Shown here piece after piece: positions 15,644-23,219 of a DNA stretch of 37,228 nt. Source of the stretch: Akkermansia sp. (GTDB lineage Bacteria; Verrucomicrobiota; Verrucomicrobiia; Verrucomicrobiales; Akkermansiaceae); assembly GCA_017390945.1 (NCBI GenBank), contig JAFOZZ010000183.1:1-37228 (forward strand), given 5' to 3'. Made by a program: the position numbers and the translations under genes. Under the pieces are notes generated by a model. It did no database searches. It was not told the DNA's origin and saw only the letters and a program-made list of their open reading frames with translations. How positions within the stretch are numbered: position 1 is the first letter of the stretch; every line of letters starts with the position of its first letter.

Positions 15644-16747
15644 TTACCGCCCCATCCCCAGCCGAGTAAGGTAGCGCCACAGTCCCTCCAGCGGGCCGTA
15701 GCGGAAGAAGTGTAGCCACGTATTGCATGCCAGCAGCTGCACCAGGTACAAACAAACGCCCAGCGACATGACGGCGCTGATGCTCAAGCTACCCATCAAC
15801 CCGACCCCATAGCCACAGATGAGCCAGAGCATGACGATACTCTGTGTGATGTAGCAGGTAAGCGTACAGCGCCCCAACTTGCCCAGCGGTGTCACTACGC
15901 GCTGCAAGCGCATACTTCCCAGCACATAGGTAAGCACAGGCACACACCAGAATACAAATAGCGTAGGCTCAATGATATGCCAATACGTTTCGCCACCATA
16001 GCAGGCGCAAAGGCCGCGTACTATCCCCCATAGTACCGCCACAGGCAGAATGAACCGCCAACCGGGCATATTCCCCTGAAACACGCGGAGCCGCCCGGCA
16101 ATCATACCAAGCAGATACATACCCACCAGCGCCCAGATGCGGTAACTGTACACGGTGTATAGGAAGCTATGCCAGACGCCGTGGCAGATATTCCACTCGC
16201 CCATTTCGCAGAAAGTAGCCGTTCGGGCTGAGGGCGCCCAGGTGATACCATAAGCCACGCGCACGGCATCGTACCAATCTTTCATCGCTGCCGGAGTACC
16301 GCTGGCATAGTGATACAGTGCCAGCGGCTGCAGCAGACACAGCCCGCAGAGTGCGACCAGCCAGCGCGTGGGCACCCGCCACAGCAGCACCGGAATAAAG
16401 CCGGTAATGGAGAAAATGAGCAAGATATCCCCACAGTAAAACCAACTGTGCACCAAGCCAAAGCCTGCCAGTAACACCAGGCGCCAGCAAAAGCGACCAC
16501 GAAAGTCTATGCCCTTCGCCTCCGCCCTATCCAGTTGCAGAAAAAAGCTCAGTCCGAATAGAAAGGCAAATACCAGGAAAAACTTCCCCACAAACACATT
16601 CGCGTACAACCACTCCCACACACCATCGCAGCAACCAGCGGGGACACTCGGCTGCCAGATGTTGAAGAAGTTATGCGAATGCGCCATCAGAATACCGAAG
16701 AGCGCCACCGCTCTCACGGCATCGACGGTGTGGATACGCTGCGCCAT
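15644..16747 (-). CDS. DUF418/YeiB-family polytopic membrane protein
   Basis: 367 residues with about eight to ten transmembrane helices. The N-terminus (RIHTVDAVRAVALFGILMAH) and the C-terminal block (LTCYITQSIVMLW ... FFRYGPLEGLWRYLT) are the hallmarks of the DUF418/YeiB family. This family is distantly related to acyltransferase-3 proteins and of uncertain function, possibly transport or modification of envelope compounds. The start is 4 nt after the dxr stop, so it is cotranscribed with dxr. Its last codons coincide with the right copy of the 26-bp repeat; the end of the protein matches family expectation, so this copy is probably the original one. Confidence 0.85.
   Translation of the reverse strand: MAQRIHTVDAVRAVALFGILMAHSHNFFNIWQPSVPAGCCDGVWEWLYANVFVGKFFLVFAFLFGLSFFLQLDRAEAKGIDFRGRFCWRLVLLAGFGLVHSWFYCGDILLIFSITGFIPVLLWRVPTRWLVALCGLCLLQPLALYHYASGTPAAMKDWYDAVRVAYGITWAPSARTATFCEMGEWNICHGVWHSFLYTVYSYRIWALVGMYLLGMIAGRLRVFQGNMPGWRFILPVAVLWGIVRGLCACYGGETYWHIIEPTLFVFWCVPVLTYVLGSMRLQRVVTPLGKLGRCTLTCYITQSIVMLWLICGYGVGLMGSLSISAVMSLGVCLYLVQLLACNTWLHFFRYGPLEGLWRYLTRLGMGR
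15650..15675 (-). repeat. 26-bp direct repeat, right copy
   Basis: Perfect match to 12590-12615. It encodes the C-terminal LTRLGMGR of the DUF418 protein on the minus strand, up to the first bases before its stop. The two copies bound a 3.06-kb segment carrying the autotransporter gene and its signals. Confidence 0.85.
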
Positions 16748-16751
16748 AGCC

Positions 16752-17483
16752 TCAGCGGAAAATCACACGGCGGGCTTCCTCGCGAGCCCAGGCATCGTCC
16801 TCCAGAATCATGTCCAGCTGCCCCTGGTAGTCGCGCGGCTTAGCGTTGGAAAGCACGGTCTCAACAGTCTCCCAGATTCCGGTGAAGCCGAGCTTGCCAT
16901 CCACGAATGCCTGCACGGCTTCCTCATTGGCAGCATTGTACATAGCGGGCATGGTACCCCCCACCAGTCCGGACTGACGAGCCAGATTCAGCGCGGGGAA
17001 ATCATCCCAGCGGGGCGCCTCGAACTTGAGCGAGGCAATCTGCGCGAGGTCGAGCTTCTTCAGGCTGTTCACCGTACGGTCAGGCCAGGTTACAGCGTAC
17101 TGAATGGGGAAACACATATCGCTGCTGCTCAGCTGAGCCAGAATAGAGCCATCCTGATACTCAACGAGCGAGTGAACAATGCTCTGCGGGTGCACAATGA
17201 CGTCCACGCGCTCCATGGGAATACCGAACAGCCAGCGAGCCTCAATCATCTCCAGCCCCTTGTTGAAAAGCGTGGCGGAATCGATGGTAATCTTGCGTCC
17301 CATCTTCCATGTGGGGTGATTAAGCGCCTGCTCCAGCGTCACGTCAGCTAACTGTTCGCGGGGAGTAGTGCGGAAAGGGCCGCCACTGGCCGTCAGAATC
17401 AGGCGGCTCACCTGCTCCGCACCGCCCTGATGCCCCTGAAGGCACTGATAAATAGCGTTGTGCTCACTGTCCACCGGCAGCAC
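16752..17483 (-). CDS. dxr: 1-deoxy-D-xylulose 5-phosphate reductoisomerase, C-terminal part (frameshifted)
   Basis: This frame holds the catalytic and C-terminal domains of DXR, the NADPH-dependent enzyme that converts DXP to MEP in non-mevalonate isoprenoid synthesis. Visible marks are LPVDSEHNAIYQCLQG, TASGGPFRTTP, LNHPTWKMGRKITIDSATL.NKGLE, the HPQSIVHSLVEY motif and AANEEAVQAFVDGKLGF near the end. It begins mid-protein, with the LPVDSEHN block at 17481. The N-terminal part is in another frame, overlapping at 17408-17483. One extra base near 17484-17490 would restore a single 387-residue enzyme. With an essential pathway gene, a sequencing error is the first suspicion; real inactivation or frameshifting is the alternative. 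Confidence 0.8.
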   Translation of the reverse strand: MLPVDSEHNAIYQCLQGHQGGAEQVSRLILTASGGPFRTTPREQLADVTLEQALNHPTWKMGRKITIDSATLFNKGLEMIEARWLFGIPMERVDVIVHPQSIVHSLVEYQDGSILAQLSSSDMCFPIQYAVTWPDRTVNSLKKLDLAQIASLKFEAPRWDDFPALNLARQSGLVGGTMPAMYNAANEEAVQAFVDGKLGFTGIWETVETVLSNAKPRDYQGQLDMILEDDAWAREEARRVIFR

Positions 17484-17914
17484 ATTATGCCCTTGGCAGC
17501 AGCACGATTCATCACCACCTCACCGGCCATCACGAGAATTTCCTTGGAAGCGATAGCCAGGTCCTTACCTGCCTCGATAGCCTGCAAAGTGGGTTTCAGA
17601 CCAGCTGTACCGATAATAGATACCAGCACCATGTCCGCGCCCTCCAGGGTAGCCAGTTCGCACAGGCCATCCAGCCCGGTCAGCACGCGGGTACCGGCAG
17701 GCAGACGACGCTGCAACTCAGCAGCTTTGGCAGAGTCGTAAATGCACACATCCTTCACACCGAATTCCACCGCCTGAGCCACCAGGGCATCCACACTGCT
17801 GTGGGCGGCAAGCCCCACTACCTCCATGCGCTCAGGAATATCGCGTGCTACCTTCAACGCACTGGTGCCGATACTGCCAGTCGAACCGAGTATTACTACC
17901 TTTTTTCGCTTCAT
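17408..17914 (-). CDS. dxr: 1-deoxy-D-xylulose 5-phosphate reductoisomerase, N-terminal part (frameshifted)
   Basis: The ATG at 17914 opens the NADPH-binding Rossmann domain of DXR (KKVVILGSTGSIGTSALKVA, glycine-rich GSTGSIG) and continues through SIIGTAGLKPTLQAIEAGKD and LAIASKEILVMAGEVV. This frame stays DXR-like up to NRAAAKGI (about 17490). It then reads 27 unrelated residues to a stop at 17408, while the true continuation (LPVDSEHN) lies in the next frame. The start is supported by a promoter whose -10 box ends 10 nt upstream. DUF418 follows the C-terminal part at 4 nt, so the transcript would carry both. Confidence 0.8.
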   Translation of the reverse strand: MKRKKVVILGSTGSIGTSALKVARDIPERMEVVGLAAHSSVDALVAQAVEFGVKDVCIYDSAKAAELQRRLPAGTRVLTGLDGLCELATLEGADMVLVSIIGTAGLKPTLQAIEAGKDLAIASKEILVMAGEVVMNRAAAKGIMCCRWTVSTTLFISAFRGIRAVRSR

Positions 17915-17924
17915 GTCTGCCACA

Positions 17925-17953
17925 ACTATACTCTCAATCGGAAGTAATTGCAA
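17925..17953 (-). promoter_or_regulatory. Promoter for dxr
   Basis: Minus strand: -35 TTGCAA (17948-17953), 17-nt spacer, -10 TATAGT (17925-17930). The predicted start point is about 3-4 nt before the ATG at 17914, so the mRNA is nearly leaderless. Confidence 0.65.
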
Positions 17954-18038
17954 GCACAACCCGCATCCCGCCCCCGGCTTTGCGGTGGATTCCACCCGCA
18001 GCTGACGCTAAAAAGTGCGTCAGTGCGCTGGAATGGGC

Positions 18039-18067
18039 TTGCTTTCTGCGGGCGAAGTCTGTAGAAT
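18039..18067 (+). promoter_or_regulatory. Promoter for glnS
   Basis: -35 TTGCTT (18039-18044), 17-nt spacer, -10 TAGAAT (18062-18067). The -10 box ends 7 nt before the ATG at 18075, so transcription should begin at or next to the start codon. Confidence 0.6.
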
Positions 18068-18074
18068 TTCGCGC

Positions 18075-19766
18075 ATGACGAACGAGGAAATCACCACCAA
18101 AAAAGACTTCATTCGTGAGTGGATTGCAAGTGACCTGGCTGAGGGCCACTGCAAGGTACCCATTACGCGATTCCCCCCGGAGCCGAACGGCTACCTTCAC
18201 ATCGGTCACGCCAAGGCCATTTGCCTGGACTTCGGTGTAGCAAAGGAATACGCGCATCTGGGTGCTGTGTGCCACCTGCGTTTTGATGACACCAACCCGT
18301 GCAAAGAAGATGTCGAGTTCGTCAACTCCATCCAGGAGGACATCAAGTGGCTCGGGTTCGACTGGGGCGAGCACCTCTACTGGGCTTCCGATATTTTCAA
18401 CTTCTACTACGAGTGCGCTATTCACCTCATTAAGAATGGCCTTGCCTATGTGGATGAGCAGGACCGTGAGACCATGCGCGCCCAGCGTGGCAACCTGACC
18501 ACCCCCGGCACCCACTCCCCCTACCGTGACCGTTCGGTGGAGGAGAACCTCGCTCAGTTCGAGGCCATGAAGGACGGCAAGTTCCCCGAGGGCGGCGCCG
18601 TGCTGCGTGCCAAGATTGACATGGCCAGCAGCAACATGAACATGCGCGACCCCGTCATTTACCGCATTTCCTACGACCATCACCACAACACGGGTAACTC
18701 CTGGTGCATTTACCCGATGTACGACTTTGCTCACCCGCTGGAGGACGCCTACGAGTACATCACCCACTCCCTCTGCACGCTGGAGTTCGAGAACCACCGC
18801 CCGCTCTACGACTGGGTTATCGAGAACTGCCCCATCCCCGCTGGCTCCCGCCCGCAGCAGCGTGAGTTCTCCCGCCTGAACATCACCTACACCGTCATGA
18901 GCAAGCGTAAGCTGCGCCAGATGGTGGAGGAAGGCTATGTAGCCGGCTGGGATGATCCCCGCATGCCCACGATTTGCGGTATGCGCCGCCGCGGCTACCC
19001 CGCCGCCGCCATTGTGGACTTCTGCGAGGGTGTAGGCATCACCAAGTTCAACGGCAACACCGACGTAGCCCGCCTGGAGAACGCCGTGCGTGCCGAGCTG
19101 AACACGAACTCCGAGCGCCGCATGGCCGTGCTGAAGCCCCTCAAGCTCGTGCTGACCAACCTAGCCGATGACCACGAGGAGGACGTGGAGGTAGTCATCA
19201 ACCCCGAGAAGCCGGAGCTGGGCAACCGCAAGATTACGCTGACCAAGGAGGTATGGATTGACCAGGACGACTTCATGGTCGACCCGCCCAAGAAGTACAA
19301 GCGCATGAGCCCCGGTGCCTGCGTACGCCTGCGTGGCGGTTACTGCATCGTCTGCACCAACTATGTGGCCGATGCCGAAGGCAACGTAACCGAGGTACAC
19401 GCCGAGATTCTCCCCGGTACCATCGGCGCCAACCCGCCCGAGGGTATTCGCTGCAAGGGCGCCATTCACTGGGTATCCGCCAAGTATGGTGTGAAGGCCG
19501 AGGTTCGTCTGTACGACCGTCTGTTCAAGGACGAGGCTCCCGATGCCAACCCCGAGGGCTTCCTCGCCTCCCTGAATGCCGACTCTCTGACTGTGCTGAA
19601 GGACGCCGTGGTTGAGCCCGCGCTGGCTGCTGCCCCTGCCGAGTTCCTGTGCCAGTTTGAGCGCACCGGTTACTTCGTGGCCGACCGCTACGACCACAGC
19701 GCCGAGCACCCGGTATTCAACCGCTCTGTGGGTCTGCGCGACTCCTGGGCCAAGATGAACAAGTAA
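18075..19766 (+). CDS. glnS: Glutaminyl-tRNA synthetase
   Basis: 563 residues, usual length for bacterial GlnRS. It charges tRNA-Gln with glutamine directly, using ATP. Class I signatures: FPPEPNGYLHIGHAKAI (HIGH at 42-45), CHLRFDDTNP, and the second ATP motif in the form VMSKRKL (274-278). The catalytic domain is followed by a beta-barrel anticodon-binding region (from about residue 345, KPLKLVLTNL onward). GlnRS rather than GluRS is indicated by the YLHIGH form, the FDDTNP block and the C-terminal barrel. The start at 18075 fits the promoter directly upstream. Codon use is strongly biased to C-ending codons, as expected for high expression. A structured element separates it from ribBA, 94 nt downstream. 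Confidence 0.95.
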   Translation: MTNEEITTKKDFIREWIASDLAEGHCKVPITRFPPEPNGYLHIGHAKAICLDFGVAKEYAHLGAVCHLRFDDTNPCKEDVEFVNSIQEDIKWLGFDWGEHLYWASDIFNFYYECAIHLIKNGLAYVDEQDRETMRAQRGNLTTPGTHSPYRDRSVEENLAQFEAMKDGKFPEGGAVLRAKIDMASSNMNMRDPVIYRISYDHHHNTGNSWCIYPMYDFAHPLEDAYEYITHSLCTLEFENHRPLYDWVIENCPIPAGSRPQQREFSRLNITYTVMSKRKLRQMVEEGYVAGWDDPRMPTICGMRRRGYPAAAIVDFCEGVGITKFNGNTDVARLENAVRAELNTNSERRMAVLKPLKLVLTNLADDHEEDVEVVINPEKPELGNRKITLTKEVWIDQDDFMVDPPKKYKRMSPGACVRLRGGYCIVCTNYVADAEGNVTEVHAEILPGTIGANPPEGIRCKGAIHWVSAKYGVKAEVRLYDRLFKDEAPDANPEGFLASLNADSLTVLKDAVVEPALAAAPAEFLCQFERTGYFVADRYDHSAEHPVFNRSVGLRDSWAKMNK

Positions 19767-19798
19767 TTACGCCATTTAATCAACGACGCTAAGTTTAG

Positions 19799-19846
19799 TC
19801 CGGCGGCTCACGCCGCTCCGAGCGGAGAGCCGCCGAACTGCTTTTA
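19799..19846 (+). terminator. Branched GC-rich hairpin between glnS and ribBA
   Basis: Outer 9-bp stem CGGCGGCTC/GAGCCGCCG (19801-19809, 19827-19835) encloses an inner stem CCGCT/AGCGG. Only a short T run (CTTTTAC) follows, so it may be a weak terminator of glnS or a structured leader for ribBA. It does not resemble the FMN riboswitch. Confidence 0.5.
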
Positions 19847-19859
19847 CCCCATTTCCGAC

Positions 19860-21227
19860 ATGAAGAACATCGAGTTTTCCTCAAAGAACGGTGTGTTTGA
19901 TATGAACAGCTTCATCTGCGAGTGCGATGCTGCCGTCACGGGCGAGCCGCTGCCGCAACCCAAAGAAGAAGCCCCCGCTGCTGAGCCCACGGCCGCCCCT
20001 GCTTCCGAGGTGCCTGTGGCAGATGGCAGCGACCCTATCATCTACCACCCGCTGGAGGAAGTGCTGTGCGACCTGCGCATGGGCAAGCTCATTCTCATGA
20101 CGGATGACCCACACCGCGAAAATGAGGCGGACCTCGTCTGCGCCGGCCAGTTTGCCACCCCGCAGAATATCAACTTCATGGCCACCCATGCCCGCGGCCT
20201 TATCTGCGTGCCTATGGCACCCGAGCGCGTGGATGCTCTCGGCCTGCCCATGCAGGCACAGTTCAATACCGAAAAGCACCACACCGCATTCACTGTGAGC
20301 GTGGATGCCAAGGAGGGCACCACCACCGGCATCAGCGCATTCGAGCGCTCTATCACCACCATGAAGCTGGCTGACCCGCGCGCCGCGCTCGAGGACTTCG
20401 TGCAGCCCGGTCATTGCTTCCCCCTGCGTGCTGTGGAGGGCGGTGTTATTCGCCGCGCAGGCCATACGGAGGGTACGGTGGACTTGCTGCGTATCGCCGG
20501 CATGGAGCCCGTAGGTGTATGCTGCGAGATTATGAAGGAGGACGGCACGATGGCTCGCCTGGGTGAGCTGGGCTCCTTCCAGAAGAAGTACGGTCTTAAG
20601 GCCTGCTCCCTCGCTCAGATTATCGAGCACCGCCAGCATACGGAAAAGCTTATCGTGAAGGAGGAAGTCGTGAAGCTGCCGACCGATTTCGGTGACTTCA
20701 TGTGCCACTCCTACCACTCCAAGGTAGACGGCCAGACTCACCTGGCCTTGGTACACGGCGATATCGACCCGGAGAAACCCGTACTCTGCCGCGTGCACAG
20801 CGAGTGCCTCACGGGCGATGTGTTCGCCAGCCGCCGCTGCGACTGCGGTAGCCAGTTGCACACCGCCATGCGCCGCGTGTCCGAGGAGGGTGGTATCATC
20901 CTCTACCTTCGCCAGGAGGGACGCGGCATCGGCCTGTCGGCCAAGCTGCATGCCTACAAGTTGCAGGAGCAAGGCCTCGATACGGTGGACGCCAATATCG
21001 AGCTCGGCTTCGCCCCCGACCTGCGCGACTACGGCGTAGGTGCACAAATCCTGCGCGACCTCGGCGTGCGCAAGCTGCGCCTGCTCACCAATAACCCCCG
21101 CAAGATTGTCGGCCTCGCTGGCCACGGCCTCGAAGTAGTGGAGCAGATGCCCATCAGCATCCCTGCCCACGAGGATAACAAACACTATCTCGACACCAAG
21201 CGCGAGCGCATGGGTCACATGATCTGA
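19860..21227 (+). CDS. ribBA: Bifunctional DHBP synthase / GTP cyclohydrolase II
   Basis: 455 residues; makes both precursors of riboflavin, 3,4-dihydroxy-2-butanone 4-phosphate from ribulose 5-phosphate (RibB) and the diaminopyrimidine from GTP (RibA). Residues 60-260 are RibB, with the acidic metal site DDPHRENEADLV (82-93) and the block AGHTEGTVDLLRIAG. Residues about 270-455 are RibA, with zinc cysteines in HSECLTGDVFASRRCDCG and the substrate motif RQEGRGIGL. An unusual N-terminal extension of about 55 residues is rich in Ala, Pro and Glu. The ATG at 19860 is used, with a second ATG at 19902 possible. No FMN riboswitch is seen upstream. A lipoprotein gene follows at 5 nt. Confidence 0.95.
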   Translation: MKNIEFSSKNGVFDMNSFICECDAAVTGEPLPQPKEEAPAAEPTAAPASEVPVADGSDPIIYHPLEEVLCDLRMGKLILMTDDPHRENEADLVCAGQFATPQNINFMATHARGLICVPMAPERVDALGLPMQAQFNTEKHHTAFTVSVDAKEGTTTGISAFERSITTMKLADPRAALEDFVQPGHCFPLRAVEGGVIRRAGHTEGTVDLLRIAGMEPVGVCCEIMKEDGTMARLGELGSFQKKYGLKACSLAQIIEHRQHTEKLIVKEEVVKLPTDFGDFMCHSYHSKVDGQTHLALVHGDIDPEKPVLCRVHSECLTGDVFASRRCDCGSQLHTAMRRVSEEGGIILYLRQEGRGIGLSAKLHAYKLQEQGLDTVDANIELGFAPDLRDYGVGAQILRDLGVRKLRLLTNNPRKIVGLAGHGLEVVEQMPISIPAHEDNKHYLDTKRERMGHMI

Positions 21228-21232
21228 ATAAT

Positions 21233-21679
21233 ATGATGAAGTACACAGCCCTCCTTTCTGCATGCCTGCTGCTGGCTTCCTGCAGCACCACAACCTCCAC
21301 AACGGAAAAACAAGACATCGCCCCCACCTCCGTGGCCGGACGCATCATTGAGATGGACGGCAACGGCGCCGAAAGCTGCTCTGCCAATCATGGCACACAG
21401 AAATGGTCGGAGTGGATGTTGGAAGAATACCCCTGCGTGTTTGCCTACAATTTCGACGAGACAAACCGCTACCGCGTGAACTTTAACCCCGGCGTAAAAG
21501 CTTACCTGACCTACGAGAAAGTAGGCCCGGACTCCGCCGTCATTCGTAACTTCGGTGCCCCCAACCACGGCACCTACACCCTGCACTTCGACACCCCCAC
21601 GGAAGGTACTGCCACCAACAACGGTACCGTCGATGGTAAGGATTACATGACGCGCAAGATTAAATTTACCGTTCGTTGA
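21233..21679 (+). CDS. Small lipoprotein, unknown function
   Basis: 148 residues. A lipoprotein signal (MKYTALLSACLLLASC, lipobox LLASC with Cys at 17) is followed by a mature part of about 130 residues, predicted beta-rich (ETNRYRVNFNPGVKAYLTYE, GTYTLHFDTP). It should be anchored by lipid in the inner or outer membrane; no Asp follows the Cys, so the outer membrane is favoured by the E. coli rule. It starts 5 nt after ribBA and is probably cotranscribed, although no functional link to riboflavin is evident. Two adjacent ATGs (21233, 21236) are possible starts. Confidence 0.7.
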   Translation: MMKYTALLSACLLLASCSTTTSTTEKQDIAPTSVAGRIIEMDGNGAESCSANHGTQKWSEWMLEEYPCVFAYNFDETNRYRVNFNPGVKAYLTYEKVGPDSAVIRNFGAPNHGTYTLHFDTPTEGTATNNGTVDGKDYMTRKIKFTVR

Positions 21680-21709
21680 TGGTATTCCATCACGGCCTGA
21701 TTTCCCAAT

Positions 21710-21741
21710 ATCCCCCGAATAAGGGGGATGTTGGATTTTTG
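21710..21741 (+). terminator. Probable terminator after the lipoprotein gene
   Basis: Perfect 7-bp stem ATCCCCC/GGGGGAT with a 6-nt loop (21710-21729), followed after 6 nt by a T run (ATTTTTG). The T run is slightly displaced, and the 3' side grades into the repeat family tail. Confidence 0.55.
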
Positions 21742-21783
21742 ATGTTTAATTTTTAATGTTTGATATTGAAAGTCAATACTTAG

Positions 21784-21893
21784 CTTCGCCGGTGAAATTA
21801 TATACCTAGCGGCATATAGTGAAATTGCGGGCAAATGCCCGCAGTGAAATTAAGCTGCGCTTAGTGAAATTGCCCACTGTCGCGGGACAGTTG
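21784..21893. repeat. Array of short hairpins with constant spacer AGTGAAATT
   Basis: Successive palindromes with unrelated stems (TTCGCCGGTGAA, TATA...CTAGCGG...TATA, TGCGGGC/GCCCGCA, TAAGC/GCTTA, ACTGTC/GACAGT). At least the first four are followed by (G)TGAAATT. It is the counterpart of 1481-1577. Confidence 0.7.
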
Positions 21894-21951
21894 TAAAGCT
21901 TGGCGGCGCATAGCGCCGCGGAATTCGAGAGTCCCGCAGGGACGACAGATA

Positions 21952-21995
21952 GTAGCCCGGGGTAAAGCGGCGAAGCCGCGAAACCCCGGGTAGGC
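21952..21995 (+). repeat. REP-like nested hairpin with GTAG foot
   Basis: GTAG (21952-21955) precedes an 8-bp outer stem CCCGGGGT/ACCCCGGG (21956-21963, 21983-21990) enclosing a 5-bp inner stem GCGGC/GCCGC with GAA loop. A GTAG tetranucleotide at the 5' foot of a hairpin is the signature of REP elements mobilised by RAYT transposases; no such transposase is in the window. Confidence 0.6.
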
Positions 21996-22106
21996 TAGAA
22001 AAACAATTCGAGCCCGGGCGGCATCGCGAATGCGATGTCGTGGAGGGCGGCAGAACACGGCTCCGGTCGTTAGCCCGGAGCCAGGCGATTGAGCAAACAT
22101 CAACTC

Positions 22107-23219
22107 TTATAATATGTACCAACACGCGGCTCCGATAGCAAGGAGAAGAGCCAGGTAGGCCAGGAGTCGCTGCTTTGCGTGATGGATGGCCCTCTTCCAC
22201 TCCTCATCCAGCTCCGCGTGCGCCGCACTCAGCAGCCGCATGACATCATAGTGGCCTTTGCTGATGGCATAAGCCATGGGCGTACGTTTCTTATTATCGC
22301 GAGCATTGGGTGTAGCCCCAGCCAGCAGCAGATGCTCCACCGCGCCCACGTGCCCCATAGCGGCCGCGGAGTGAAGCGGCGTAAATCCGTACTCCGTAGC
22401 AGCATTCACATCTGCCCCGGCAGCCAGCAATTGATGCACAATATCCACCTCACCCTGCGTAGCGGCATGATGCAGCAGGGTAAAATTCTGCTCGACCTGC
22501 TCATGTACATCTGCCCCGGCCAACAGGAGCAACTCAACCACCTCGGGATGGAGCTGGTCTACCGCCGCACGCAAAGCACTGAAACCGTCATTCCGGCGCA
22601 CATCCACACGCGCCCCCTTCTCCAGCAGCAAACGCACCACCTCCAGGTGCCCGCGATGCGCCGCCACCAGCAAGGCCGTGGAGCCATCCGGATCCTGCAC
22701 CGCATTGACATCCACCCCGGCAGCAAGCAACAACTGCACCATCCGCAGATTGCCCACCGCCGCCGCACAACGCATGGGTGTATACCCATCTTCATTCCGT
22801 ATATCTGTTCGAGCGCCAGCCGCCATCAGTTCGCAGAACATTTCCTCACGTTGCCACACCACAGATGCCAGCAAGGGCGTAAATCCCTGAGTATTGACAG
22901 CCTGTATATCTGCGCCTGCCTCCAGCAGCAGGTGAAAACAATCCATTGAACCATTGACGATGCTGACGTGTAACGGCGTTACATCCCACGGGCCAGCCGC
23001 GTTCACATCCGCACCACACCCCAGCAAGAAACGCGCCATCTCCAGTTGCCCTGCCGAAACAGCAGCATATAAGGGCGTAACAGACCCTGTTTTCATTTCT
23101 TTGGAAGAATAGCGGCAATTAACATCCAGCCCGCTATCCAACATGGCGCGCACTTGCTCCATGTCACCAGCGGCAACAGCTTTGATGAAAGATTCAGCAG
23201 TAAACATCTCTTTTTTCAT
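22107..23219 (-). CDS. Ankyrin-repeat protein with C-terminal membrane anchor
   Basis: 370 residues. About ten ankyrin repeats span residues 8-335, with typical turns such as GADVNAAGPWDVTPLHVSIV, GVDVNAVQDPDGSTALLVAA and GADVNAATEYGFTPLHSAAA. A basic linker is followed by a single hydrophobic C-terminal helix (LLAYLALLLAIGAACWYIL) that should hold it in the membrane as a tail-anchored protein with the repeats in the cytoplasm. Ankyrin solenoids bind proteins; the partner is unknown. It is a single gene between two repeat-rich gaps. A start at 23219 (MKKEMFTAES) fits, without a clear Shine-Dalgarno sequence. Confidence 0.85.
   Translation of the reverse strand: MKKEMFTAESFIKAVAAGDMEQVRAMLDSGLDVNCRYSSKEMKTGSVTPLYAAVSAGQLEMARFLLGCGADVNAAGPWDVTPLHVSIVNGSMDCFHLLLEAGADIQAVNTQGFTPLLASVVWQREEMFCELMAAGARTDIRNEDGYTPMRCAAAVGNLRMVQLLLAAGVDVNAVQDPDGSTALLVAAHRGHLEVVRLLLEKGARVDVRRNDGFSALRAAVDQLHPEVVELLLLAGADVHEQVEQNFTLLHHAATQGEVDIVHQLLAAGADVNAATEYGFTPLHSAAAMGHVGAVEHLLLAGATPNARDNKKRTPMAYAISKGHYDVMRLLSAAHAELDEEWKRAIHHAKQRLLAYLALLLAIGAACWYIL

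Larger units (their letters stand above)
21732..22095 (+). repeat. Long modular intergenic repeat, second copy
   Basis: Same modules as 1195-1645 but in opposite orientation: TTTAATTTTTAATGTTTGAT tail, hairpin array, CCGCGGAATTCGAGAGTCCC, GTAG-nested hairpin, ATTCGAGCCCGGGCGG, CGCGAATGCGATGTCG palindrome, GGGCGGCAGAA, and a final hairpin CTCCGGTCGTTAGCCCGGAG. It fills the gap between the lipoprotein and ankyrin genes, and no coding sequence is present. Confidence 0.75.

Noticed and set aside
19767-19859. FMN riboswitch before ribBA
   Set aside because: Only 93 nt long and lacks the conserved FMN-aptamer blocks; a simple branched hairpin is seen instead.
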